NCBI GenBank assembly: GCA_937859595.1
Contig: CALMAH010000001.1
Span: forward strand, 1-64,000
Direction of reading: 5' to 3'
DNA from: an uncultured Acidobacteriota bacterium
GTDB lineage: Bacteria; Acidobacteriota; Blastocatellia; Pyrinomonadales; Pyrinomonadaceae
Length of the DNA stretch: 64,000 nt
The notes under the pieces were generated by a model. It saw nothing but the letters and a program-made list of their open reading frames with translations, was not told the DNA's origin and ran no database searches. The translations under genes and the position numbers were made by a program. This document shows, one piece after another, positions 36,218 through 44,154 of this stretch. Numbering within the stretch: position 1 is the first letter of the stretch; each line of letters starts with the position of its first letter.

Positions 36218-36682
36218 TCAGTTGCCTGCCCTCGTTGTTTGCAAGGCCACGATCTGCCAGCGGCCGTCCCTTTTTACAAACACCGCAGTGTAACGCATTC
36301 CGAAAGCGATCTCTCGTCCGCCCGTTTCGACGGTCACTTTTGTCAATGCGGTAACCACCCCCACCTCGCCGAAGATCTTAATCCCGACGTCTTCGTTCTT
36401 GATCGACGTTGTGCGGACATTCGGATTGGGCTTGAACGCCTCGAGCTCGCCCGCCTTGCCGCGAACTTGGCCTTCATACGTCGTAATCACCACGTCGTCT
36501 GCAAAGATCTTGTCCATCGCGGCCGTATCGCGTTCCTGGACGGAGGTCGCCCACGCGGCGATGGTGGCCATGATCTCCCGGCCGGCCTTGACGTCGCCCT
36601 GCGCCGGTGTCTGGGCATCTGCGATGCCGGCACCGCACAGCAATGCGGCTGCAAAGAACACTCTGATCGAGAATTGATACAT
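36218..36682 (-). CDS. Secreted NTF2-like (SnoaL/DUF4440) protein
   Basis: A 154-residue protein with a signal peptide ([19 protein letters not shown], cut likely after ADA-Q) followed by a cone-shaped NTF2-like domain: [37 protein letters not shown] and [21 protein letters not shown]. Such domains bind small molecules or catalyse isomerisations; many are steroid isomerase-like, many have no known role. The ATG at 36682 suits the signal peptide; one at 36706 is an alternative. It lies between dapA and dapD. Confidence 0.8.
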   Translation of the reverse strand: MYQFSIRVFFAAALLCGAGIADAQTPAQGDVKAGREIMATIAAWATSVQERDTAAMDKIFADDVVITTYEGQVRGKAGELEAFKPNPNVRTTSIKNEDVGIKIFGEVGVVTALTKVTVETGGREIAFGMRYTAVFVKRDGRWQIVALQTTRAGN

Positions 36683-36760
36683 ATTAATTTCTCTGGAAAA
36701 TGACATGGGTCATCAAAATAAGCTATTCGTGAGAGATAATTTTATAAGCGAACGGCGTCC

Positions 36761-37660
36761 CTAAACGCCAACGTCCTTTATTACTGAACGAAGCTTTGTT
36801 CGGGTCTCGGCAGTAACCGGAACCAGCGGAAGCCGAAGATTCTCCTCCAACAAACTCATCTCTGACATAACAAACTTGCACGGAGCGGGCGACGATTCGG
36901 TAAAGTTTGCCTCCATCAGCGGCAGCAGCCGATAATGCAGCTTTCTTGCGGCGGTCCAGGCGCCGTCAAGAGCCTTATCGACCATCCGCGAGGTTTCCTT
37001 CGGCATCTCGTTCGAGCAGACAGAAACAAGCCCGTCAGCGTCCAAAGCGATAAAGGGCAGAGCAGTCGCATCGTCGCCGGAAAACACCTTGAAATTTTTT
37101 GGCCGGTTCTTGAGGATCTTCATTACCTGCGAAAAATTGCCGGAGGCTTCCTTCGTCGCCACAATATTCTCGTAAGCTTCTGCCAGCCTAAGTGTCGTTT
37201 CGGCGGATATATTTGACGAGGTCCGCGAAGGCACATTGTAAAGCATTATCGGATAGCCTTTTACGCTCTTGGCGATCTCGGAAAAATGAGCGAACAGCCC
37301 TTGCTGGGTCGGCTTGTTGTAATAGGGAGCAACTATCAGCGCGGCATCGGCTCCGGTCTCACGAACCTTGCGGGTAAAGTCGATCGTCGCAGAGGTATTA
37401 TTGCTGCCGGTTCCCGCGATAACTTTTGCCTGAAGCCGGTGAGCCGCCTCGACCGTCATTTTGATAACGTGCAGCCTCTCGGCCTCGCTCATCGTTACGC
37501 TCTCGCCGGTCGTCCCGCAGGGGACCAGCAGCCTTACACCGGCCTTGATCTGCCTTTCGACGAGTGACCTAAAGCAGTCATCGTCAATTGATCCGTCCTT
37601 TCGAAAAGGCGTGACCAGTGCCGTCGCACACCCTCGCATCCAATCAATTCTGGTAGTCAT
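36761..37660 (-). CDS. dapA: 4-hydroxy-tetrahydrodipicolinate synthase
   Basis: A 299-residue TIM-barrel enzyme condensing pyruvate with aspartate semialdehyde, the first lysine-specific step. The Schiff-base Lys170 is in ATKEASGNF, the activating Tyr141 in LYNVPSRTS and the Thr pair is in PCGTTGES. Length is normal. Upstream genes in the run are on the same strand with dapD. Confidence 0.96.
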   Translation of the reverse strand: MTTRIDWMRGCATALVTPFRKDGSIDDDCFRSLVERQIKAGVRLLVPCGTTGESVTMSEAERLHVIKMTVEAAHRLQAKVIAGTGSNNTSATIDFTRKVRETGADAALIVAPYYNKPTQQGLFAHFSEIAKSVKGYPIMLYNVPSRTSSNISAETTLRLAEAYENIVATKEASGNFSQVMKILKNRPKNFKVFSGDDATALPFIALDADGLVSVCSNEMPKETSRMVDKALDGAWTAARKLHYRLLPLMEANFTESSPAPCKFVMSEMSLLEENLRLPLVPVTAETRTKLRSVIKDVGV

Positions 37661-37732
37661 GCTCTTGAGAAAACCTTTACGCCAATATTTTCGTTAAGTA
37701 TATTCTTATCGGCAGGAGTTACAAACAGTACT

Positions 37733-38359
37733 GTGAGTTCATTTATACCATCCATAAGATTCTCGTTGGTATCGGTCATGTCGCCATTGTTGCTGATAGC
37801 ATGTTTAAACGCGGTCCCCTCTGAAAACAAGAGTGTTTCAATTCCGCCCGTGATCGCAGACAGCTTTGCGTATCCTGTCAGCGAAAAAGAATACGTGACC
37901 GAGGCTCGTGACAAAAAAGATGAGTGGTACAATGCCCTGGATCTTGGCGAACAGAACCATCTTGGCGAGGACTGGAACAAAAACTCCGGCGGCAACACAG
38001 ATTGTGGAGAACCCGTTTATTCAATAGCAAACGGTATGATCACGTATGCTGCAGATGCCGGTCCCGGCTGGGGAAACGTGATCATCATCACCCATACGCT
38101 GCCAGACGGAACGCGTGTGCAGTCTTTATACGGCCATTTAAAGGAGATGATCCGAACAGAAGGTGAGGTCAGGTTCCGCGAAAAGATAGGCACTATCGGC
38201 AACGCAAACGGCCGTTATCTCTGCCATCTGCATTTCGAGATCCGCGAAGAGCATTGCCCCTCGTGGGACGCAGTTTTCGTCGGCTACAGCCCTATCCGCT
38301 ATGGCTGGGTCGATCCTTCGGATTTTATTGACCAGCAAAGGCAGATAGATGATCGTTAG
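37733..38359 (+). CDS. M23-family metallopeptidase, probable lipoprotein
   Basis: A 208-residue LytM/M23 peptidase of peptidoglycan cross-bridges. Two motifs fix it: HLGEDW (first His and Asp, HxxxD) and HLHFE (HxH). The N-terminus ends in LLLIACLNA, a usable lipobox with Cys24, so it is likely a lipoprotein. The start is GTG at 37733; an ATG at 37778 would cut the signal segment short. It is convergent with the Bro-N gene. Confidence 0.88.
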   Translation: MSSFIPSIRFSLVSVMSPLLLIACLNAVPSENKSVSIPPVIADSFAYPVSEKEYVTEARDKKDEWYNALDLGEQNHLGEDWNKNSGGNTDCGEPVYSIANGMITYAADAGPGWGNVIIITHTLPDGTRVQSLYGHLKEMIRTEGEVRFREKIGTIGNANGRYLCHLHFEIREEHCPSWDAVFVGYSPIRYGWVDPSDFIDQQRQIDDR

Positions 38360-38400
38360 GGAAGATTTGGTACGACGGAAAAGTGGATTGCATAGCGAAC

Positions 38401-38754
38401 CTATCCGGCTTCGCCAATTTCACGCATAATTTTCTTTTCCAGCTGCTCATCGAGCCAGAAACCGGCCCTATCTTTGAGGTCTTCGATAATAGGCCCTGAA
38501 AGCCCCTTTGCGTCAGCAGCCTGTATTTTACGCATTTTGCCGTCGGCGGCCTGCATTTCAACCGGGGTACAAATTGTACCCCAGTTGGATTTGAGGGTTT
38601 CATCCCGACTCAACATTCTCTTGATGTACTGCTTGACGTCTGCACTGTCAGTGAGTATCCCTACCACATCCTGCACCGAGAAAAACCACTTCCCTTCCGC
38701 TTCAACCCAAACGGAGCGAACCTGACGGTTTTCAAATAGTTTTATATTTGACAT
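38401..38754 (-). CDS. Truncated Bro-N (phage antirepressor-like) domain protein
   Basis: A 117-residue protein whose first ~80 residues match the Bro-N/antirepressor domain: IKLFENRQVRSVWVEAEGKWFFSVQDVVGILTDSADVKQYIKRMLSRD. In full-length relatives the domain is followed by about 200 more residues; here, after AADAKGL, an unrelated short tail ends the frame, so it looks like a truncated or rearranged remnant. It starts 2 bp after the dapB stop on the same strand. Its location beside housekeeping genes with no phage genes around suggests an isolated insertion. Confidence 0.8.
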   Translation of the reverse strand: MSNIKLFENRQVRSVWVEAEGKWFFSVQDVVGILTDSADVKQYIKRMLSRDETLKSNWGTICTPVEMQAADGKMRKIQAADAKGLSGPIIEDLKDRAGFWLDEQLEKKIMREIGEAG

Positions 38755-38756
38755 GG

Positions 38757-39455
38757 TTATTCTTCAATAATCCTGTCCATCACATCCGCAAATTCGTAGA
38801 AGCCCTTCTTCCCGACGATCCACTCTGCGGCCAGTGTTGCTCCATGAGCAAAACCTTCTCGGTTTCGGGCGGTGTGTTCCAGCAATATCTGATCGGCAGG
38901 GCCATCGAAGCCCAAACGATGTGTACCAGGTATGTCGCCTGCACGGGTTGCCGAGACGGAAAGGTCATCTGGAATGTGCCTGGAAACTATCTCCTTGATC
39001 TTCAAAGCAGTGCCGCTCGGCGCGTCCTTCTTTCGCGAATGGTGCTGTTCTTCGATAAACGCCTCATAGTCCTCAAACTTCGCCATTAGCCCTGCCGCGT
39101 GTTCGACCATCAGGTAAAACATGTTGACGCCGATCGAGAAATTGGCCCCATAGACCATCGCCCCGTCATATTCGGCCACGATACCCTTGACCTCCTCTAA
39201 CTCGGCGGTCCAACCGGTTGTACCTTCAACGATCGGAATACCGGCAAGCATACATGCTTCGACATTTCGCCTAACCGCCTCAGCCGAAGAAAAATCGATG
39301 CCAACGTCCGCTATCTTAAGAGTTTCGGCGAGCTTCGAGGCAGCCAGCCCGGCATGAGATTCGTTGACCACGACGACCTTCTCATGACCACGCTCGGCCG
39401 CAAGCCCCTCGATCAACTTGCCCATCTTGCCATAACCTATCAGTGCGATCTTCAT
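38757..39455 (-). CDS. dapB: 4-hydroxy-tetrahydrodipicolinate reductase
   Basis: A 232-residue NAD(P)H-dependent reductase, second step of lysine-specific synthesis. The cofactor motif is LIGYGKMGK, the catalytic region is EEQHHSRKKDAPSGTA (136-150) with the His pair and Lys. The ATG is separated by one base from the stop of the preceding wHTH-TPR gene (TTAAAATG), so translation is probably coupled. Confidence 0.96.
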   Translation of the reverse strand: MKIALIGYGKMGKLIEGLAAERGHEKVVVVNESHAGLAASKLAETLKIADVGIDFSSAEAVRRNVEACMLAGIPIVEGTTGWTAELEEVKGIVAEYDGAMVYGANFSIGVNMFYLMVEHAAGLMAKFEDYEAFIEEQHHSRKKDAPSGTALKIKEIVSRHIPDDLSVSATRAGDIPGTHRLGFDGPADQILLEHTARNREGFAHGATLAAEWIVGKKGFYEFADVMDRIIEE

Positions 39456-39456
39456 T

Positions 39457-41367
39457 TTAATTCAAATTCATTCGTCCGATCAGCGAGATAAATCTGGGGT
39501 CTGACCGCAGATCATTCCACCTTGGATCCACTTTTAAAAAGGTCAATTTCGGATCACGAGCTTCAAACCCCTTTTCCAACCACTCAAATGCACTGTCGCG
39601 ATCGCCAAGTCCATGATAAACGAGCGCCAAATGATACCGCGGCACAAATCGTTCGCGCGACCGGGCGAGCAGCCTGTTCAAGCCCGCTTCGGCCTCGGCA
39701 GTTTTCCCGGACCGGGCGAGTGCGAAACATTCGGTTGCGACGGACATGGTCTGTGCCGGAGAAAGTTCCGAGGCCTTTCGAGCCGAGGCGATAGCTTTTT
39801 CAAAATCTCCATTCTCGATGTATGCGCTCGATAAGAAAAGATGCGGCATCCAGAAATTCGGAGCGATCTCCAGAGTTTTCTCTAGTCTCGCCAACGCCTC
39901 GTCGACCCTTCCTGCGTGAAGCAGGAACTGGCCCTCAAGCGCATTGCCGAATGGAAATACAGGGTCGAGTTCACGGGATCGTTTAACGCGAACAAGGGCT
40001 TCTTCGTGCCGCCCGATATTAGAAAGCAAGTGGGCATAGAACAGATGTGCCAATGAGTTATTAGGGTTCAGCTCGATGGCTCTTATGTATTGCTTTTCCG
40101 CCTCCGCCCAGTCCCAATCTCCCCAAAAATGTGTCATCCCGAGGCTGCTATGCCCCTCAGACAAGTTCTCGTCAAGTAATATCGCCTTTAGAGAGGCATC
40201 CTTTGACAGCTTCAAATTTTCTACCGGCGGCATTTCTACGCTTAGTGTCAACGAGCGATAAACATCACTGATTCCCGTCCACGCGAGTGCATACTCCGGG
40301 TCGATCTCGATCGCCTGCTGGAAATACCTTAGCCCTTTTTGAACATTGTCCGGCGTCAAACTAAAAACGTGAAATCGTCCGCGGTGGTAAAGCTCCCATG
40401 CTTCCGGATTATCCGTATCTCTTTTTGCGATCAACCGCGATTCTCCGGGGGACAGGCGTATTCGGAGATTCTCGGCTACGGCCCTTGCTATCTCACTTTG
40501 AATTCCCAATAGGTCTGCCGAACGTTTTACATACTGAGTCCCCCAGATCTGCGTGTCGTCAGCGACACGGATCAGGCGAACGTTTATGACCAGGTCTTCG
40601 CCAACCTGACGAATGTCCCCGGTAACAAGGGCTTCGACGCCCAGCTGCGACCCGATCTCACGGCTGTCAAGCTGTGCATCTTTATATCTAAAGGCAGAGT
40701 TACGCGAAATGACACGCAGATCTGTCAAGAGCGACAAGCTATTGATCACGCTCTCGGCGATCGCATCAGACAGATACTCCGTCTCCTCGCTGGTGCTTGC
40801 GTTCGCGAACGGCAAGACCGCAACGGTTCTGATAGGAACATCGCGCCCCGATGTTCCAATTTGCCACCACGCAACCGTCGAAATGACTCCCAAAATGAGA
40901 ACCGCAGCCCCAATCTTGTAGACTTTCGATTTGCCGCCGGTAATGACGGTGTCCCCGTCCCCCCTCTCCGGTTCACTTACGATCGGTTCGGTAGAAGAAA
41001 AGGCTGTGCCCTTATCGTCCTCGACGCCGCGGTCGACATTTGACACCACCTCAGCGACAAACTTATATCCCCGCCCCGGGATCGTGACAATGAACCTTTG
41101 CTCTCCGGGTTTTTCGCCAAAAACACGGCGAAGAGCAGAGATGTTTTGAGTCAAATTGTTCTCTTCAACGACAGTGTCTGCCCATATCTCGCTAAGCAGC
41201 TCGTCTTTTTCGATCACTCGGCCACTGTTTTCAACCAAAAAGAGAAGTGTGTCAAATGCCTTTGGCATGAGCGGGATCGGCTCGCCCTTACCCCTAGTTA
41301 ATAGCCTGCGAGCCGGATCAAGCCTAAACCCATCGAACTCAAAAATGTGCTTATCGCCCCCGATCAT
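39457..41367 (-). CDS. OmpR-type DNA-binding, TolB-like and TPR protein
   Basis: A 636-residue CadC-like transmembrane regulator. The winged-helix domain (residues 5-100) shows FEFDGFRLDPARRLLTRGKGEPIPLMPKAFDTLLFLVENSGRVIEKDELLSEIWADTVVEENNLTQNISALRRVFG. A membrane helix is near residue 147-165. Then a TolB-like N domain (IRTVAVLPFANASTSEETEYLSDAIAES) and about eight TPRs to the end. Such proteins are numerous in Acidobacteria; targets are usually unknown. I use the ATG at 41367; GTG at 41379 is possible. It is followed by dapB after one base. Confidence 0.9.
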   Translation of the reverse strand: MIGGDKHIFEFDGFRLDPARRLLTRGKGEPIPLMPKAFDTLLFLVENSGRVIEKDELLSEIWADTVVEENNLTQNISALRRVFGEKPGEQRFIVTIPGRGYKFVAEVVSNVDRGVEDDKGTAFSSTEPIVSEPERGDGDTVITGGKSKVYKIGAAVLILGVISTVAWWQIGTSGRDVPIRTVAVLPFANASTSEETEYLSDAIAESVINSLSLLTDLRVISRNSAFRYKDAQLDSREIGSQLGVEALVTGDIRQVGEDLVINVRLIRVADDTQIWGTQYVKRSADLLGIQSEIARAVAENLRIRLSPGESRLIAKRDTDNPEAWELYHRGRFHVFSLTPDNVQKGLRYFQQAIEIDPEYALAWTGISDVYRSLTLSVEMPPVENLKLSKDASLKAILLDENLSEGHSSLGMTHFWGDWDWAEAEKQYIRAIELNPNNSLAHLFYAHLLSNIGRHEEALVRVKRSRELDPVFPFGNALEGQFLLHAGRVDEALARLEKTLEIAPNFWMPHLFLSSAYIENGDFEKAIASARKASELSPAQTMSVATECFALARSGKTAEAEAGLNRLLARSRERFVPRYHLALVYHGLGDRDSAFEWLEKGFEARDPKLTFLKVDPRWNDLRSDPRFISLIGRMNLN

Positions 41368-41504
41368 TGCCGTATTCACAAAATTTCACAAACTTTCAGG
41401 CCATTTCTAACGATTTTCACAGCTCTTATCTACGATTATTGCACGCATCGGCACGAGTCAGGTAGGCAAATGCCGAAATAAATCAACAACGAGGAATGGA
41501 AAAA

Positions 41505-42035
41505 ATGAGAAACCAAATTCTTAACAAAACACGCTTCGCCGCGATGGCGGTTTTAATGATCTTCAGCATTGCGGTCCTTGGAGGCAGAGCAAAGGCACAA
41601 AACATCGATGTGGATCCCGGAAAAGAAATGGGCCCTGAGCTGATAAACGCAGGAAATCAGATCGAAGGAACCTGGGACGTACGCGTGAATATAACGGTAT
41701 GCGCGACCGGTGCCACACTGCTCAGTTTTGATGCGATGGGGCTATTCGCCGCGAATGGGACCTTTCACGACACGAACGCAACGAATCCGGCGGTACGGAG
41801 CTCGGGATTTGGGGTTTGGGAAAGGGTACGCGGACGCGACTATCGCTTTGCTTTCAAATTCTTCAGGTTTGACACTGCCGAAAACTATCAAGGCTACAAC
41901 GTGGTTCGTCACAACGTTCGTCTCAATCACGGCGGCAGCAGCTACGTTTCTTCGGGCACCGCTGAGTTCTATGACGCCGACGGGAACTTGATGATGCTTG
42001 GATGCTCAAATTCCACTGCGACGCGCTTCCAGTGA
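41505..42035 (+). CDS. Secreted protein of unknown function
   Basis: A 176-residue protein with a signal peptide (RFAAMAVLMIFSIAVLGGRA, cut after AKA-Q) and a beta-rich mature part (WDVRVNITVCATGATLLSFDAMGLF ... RDYRFAFKFFRFD). It resembles secreted lipocalin-like proteins loosely, but I do not claim a family. GAGGA stands 10 bases before the ATG at 41505; an ATG at 41496 is too close to it. Confidence 0.7.
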   Translation: MRNQILNKTRFAAMAVLMIFSIAVLGGRAKAQNIDVDPGKEMGPELINAGNQIEGTWDVRVNITVCATGATLLSFDAMGLFAANGTFHDTNATNPAVRSSGFGVWERVRGRDYRFAFKFFRFDTAENYQGYNVVRHNVRLNHGGSSYVSSGTAEFYDADGNLMMLGCSNSTATRFQ

Positions 42036-42158
42036 TCCGGGTATTGTTCAGGTGCCCCGGACGGAACGATCCTTAACGGGAACGGGGCACCGCCCAAATA
42101 CTTGCCAGAAAGGAGCAAATTGGCTCATCCAGGCATAGCAGCAGAAAGGAGAAAAGAG

Positions 42159-42617
42159 ATGCAAACGATCATAATGGGCATCATAGCCCTATTAGCGATG
42201 TCGCACGGCCTGATCGCACAAACCGCTGAAGAAACTCCGGCTCTCAAGCGGCAGATCCAGACGATCGAGGAAGAGTTGGTAGAAGCTGTACTCAACAGGG
42301 ACGTCGCCAAACTGCGCGTTCTATTTGCCGAGGACTTGATGGTAAACAACCCGGTGAATAGGATAGTCGGAAAAGAAGCGGTGATCCAATTGGTCAAAGA
42401 CCGACGGATCTCCTATTCGTCTTACGAGCCCAGTATAGAGAAGATATTGATAAATGGCACGATAGCGATCGTCATGGGTAGTGAGACCGTCAACCCGATC
42501 GACGAAGCCCCGTTTGCTGGTAAGACAGTTGAACGGCGATTTACCAACATCTGGATGCTTAGAAACGGCCATTGGCAGTTGACGGCTCGACATGCGAACG
42601 TCGTTTCATCAAACTGA
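42159..42617 (+). CDS. Secreted NTF2-like (SnoaL/DUF4440) protein
   Basis: A 152-residue protein with signal peptide (MQTIIMGIIALLAMSHGLIAQ) and the NTF2-like core LKRQIQTIEEELVEAVLNRDVAKLRVLFAEDLMVNNP plus IVMGSETV and NIWMLRNGHWQLTARHANVV. It is like the protein at 36218-36682. AAGGAGAAAAGAG precedes the ATG at 42159, supporting that start over the upstream frame. The end overlaps M20 gene end by 9 bp. Confidence 0.82.
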   Translation: MQTIIMGIIALLAMSHGLIAQTAEETPALKRQIQTIEEELVEAVLNRDVAKLRVLFAEDLMVNNPVNRIVGKEAVIQLVKDRRISYSSYEPSIEKILINGTIAIVMGSETVNPIDEAPFAGKTVERRFTNIWMLRNGHWQLTARHANVVSSN

Positions 42618-43613
42618 AGCCATCAGCTTCTTCACAAGAGAAACGTAGTTGTCCACGGCGAGTTCCAAGTCAGCCTTGAATACAAATTCGTTTGATGTGT
42701 GGGCAGAAAGTATCGAGCCGGGACCGATAAGGAGCGGTTTGCCCCAGTTTGGCATGTGCGGGATATCGGTAGTAAAGCGTACGACCTTCGTTGGAAAGCC
42801 CTCGACTTCATGAAGTTTGACCGGTTCGCTGCAAGAGAGGACTTCGATCTCACCGCGGCCGCGGATGACGCTATTGAGAGCCTGGTCAATGGGCTCTCTT
42901 TTTGTTGTCAGGCGGATCAGCAACCCGGCCTCTGCTCTGGGCGGAATGATGTTGAGAGCCAGTCCGCCATCGAGTGTCCCTATATTGACCGTCGTCTCGC
43001 CGAAGAAATCGTCGTGCGGAAATCGCGTTTGCCGTATGTCGTCGAGAATATCAAGCAGGGTTTCGACGGCAGAATCACCCTCCTCCGGATACGCCGAATG
43101 AGCGGCCTTCCCCTTGGTCCTGATCATCAACCGAAAAGATCCCTTCGAACCGATAGCCAACTCGTTATCCGTCGGTTCCCCGTTGATCATATACTCGCAC
43201 TTCGCCGCCAGCGGATGCAGGTTCGCCGCCTTCGCGCCGGTAGAGGCCCGCTCTTCCTCGACTGTATAAAGCAGCCCGATATCCTCAATTCCGTCTGCCC
43301 GTAGCTGCTCCGCCGCCGTTATCTGTGCCGCGATTATTCCCTTCGCATCACACGCCCCGCGGCCGTAGATCTTTTCGTCGTCCTCGGTCGGCGGAATGAA
43401 CGGCGGCACCGTGTCCATATGCGTCGACATCCAGACTCGCGGCGTGTCGTTAAGCGTCGCAATGACGTTGTTCTGATTGCCACTAACCTCCTGCAACTCA
43501 GCCGTCCAGCCAAGCGACACGAGATAATCGCGCAACCAAAACCCAACCGCCTCCTCTTCGCCGGACACGGACGGGATCGACATTAGAGATTTTGTAAGTT
43601 CAAGAAGGTTCAT
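42609..43613 (-). CDS. M20 family metallopeptidase (DapE/ArgE-like)
   Basis: A 334-residue dizinc amidohydrolase: MSTHMDTVPPF with the first zinc His-Asp, YGRGACDAKGIIAAQ, YTVEEERASTGA with the catalytic Glu pair, and MINGEPTD. Substrates in the family are N-acyl amino acids or dipeptides. In this neighbourhood (lysC, dapB, dapD) a succinyl-diaminopimelate desuccinylase role (DapE) is attractive but an acetylornithine deacetylase cannot be excluded. It lies 10 bp after the DUF4304 gene. Confidence 0.85.
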   Translation of the reverse strand: MNLLELTKSLMSIPSVSGEEEAVGFWLRDYLVSLGWTAELQEVSGNQNNVIATLNDTPRVWMSTHMDTVPPFIPPTEDDEKIYGRGACDAKGIIAAQITAAEQLRADGIEDIGLLYTVEEERASTGAKAANLHPLAAKCEYMINGEPTDNELAIGSKGSFRLMIRTKGKAAHSAYPEEGDSAVETLLDILDDIRQTRFPHDDFFGETTVNIGTLDGGLALNIIPPRAEAGLLIRLTTKREPIDQALNSVIRGRGEIEVLSCSEPVKLHEVEGFPTKVVRFTTDIPHMPNWGKPLLIGPGSILSAHTSNEFVFKADLELAVDNYVSLVKKLMASV

Positions 43614-43623
43614 CAGAAGAGAG

Positions 43624-44139
43624 TTAATCTATCACTATTCCGCATTCATCAATCTGCCGTCTTAGAAAATTACCCCAGAACTCAAATTTATCGTAAAACG
43701 CGACACAGTCACCCAGGGTGCGGAGTTCATCAAGCCTTTTCAAAATATTGTCCTCTAAGTCGATTTTGAAGTAATTAATAAAATCAATGACATTTGTCTC
43801 ATCTGTGATCTTGTAACCAAGCCCTCCCCCCATTCGTTTCTGCACTTCTAAACGTTCCACGTTAAGATATGCCGCTTCCCCAAGTGGAGTCGCTAAATCA
43901 TAACAAGTCGCTTTCTTTTTTTCCTTATCGGCGAGTTTTTCTGTTAAAGCCACGCCAATATTCAGACAAAAAGTTGATTCTTTTTTACTATTCCACTGAG
44001 AGTTTTGGAGGTTAATCACAATGAAAAAAAGGCCCTTATCTTTCCACCAAGTTTTTCCGCTAGTCTTATAACCATGTGCCTTCAAAGTTGGTTTCAAGTA
44101 GGATTTTATGAACTCCGCTTGTTTTTCTTGTGACGTCAT
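43624..44139 (-). CDS. DUF4304 family protein
   Basis: A 171-residue protein of the DUF4304 type (FIKSYLKPTLKAHGYKTSGKTWWKDKGLFFIVINLQNSQWN, then FCLNIGVAL). Function unknown; in other genomes it can occur near immunity or toxin genes. The gene is AT-rich (poly-A/T runs) compared with its neighbours lysC and M20, so recent transfer is plausible. It sits inside a minus-strand run with 10-15 bp gaps. Confidence 0.82.
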   Translation of the reverse strand: MTSQEKQAEFIKSYLKPTLKAHGYKTSGKTWWKDKGLFFIVINLQNSQWNSKKESTFCLNIGVALTEKLADKEKKKATCYDLATPLGEAAYLNVERLEVQKRMGGGLGYKITDETNVIDFINYFKIDLEDNILKRLDELRTLGDCVAFYDKFEFWGNFLRRQIDECGIVID

Positions 44140-44154
44140 CCAAAAATGGCCTCC

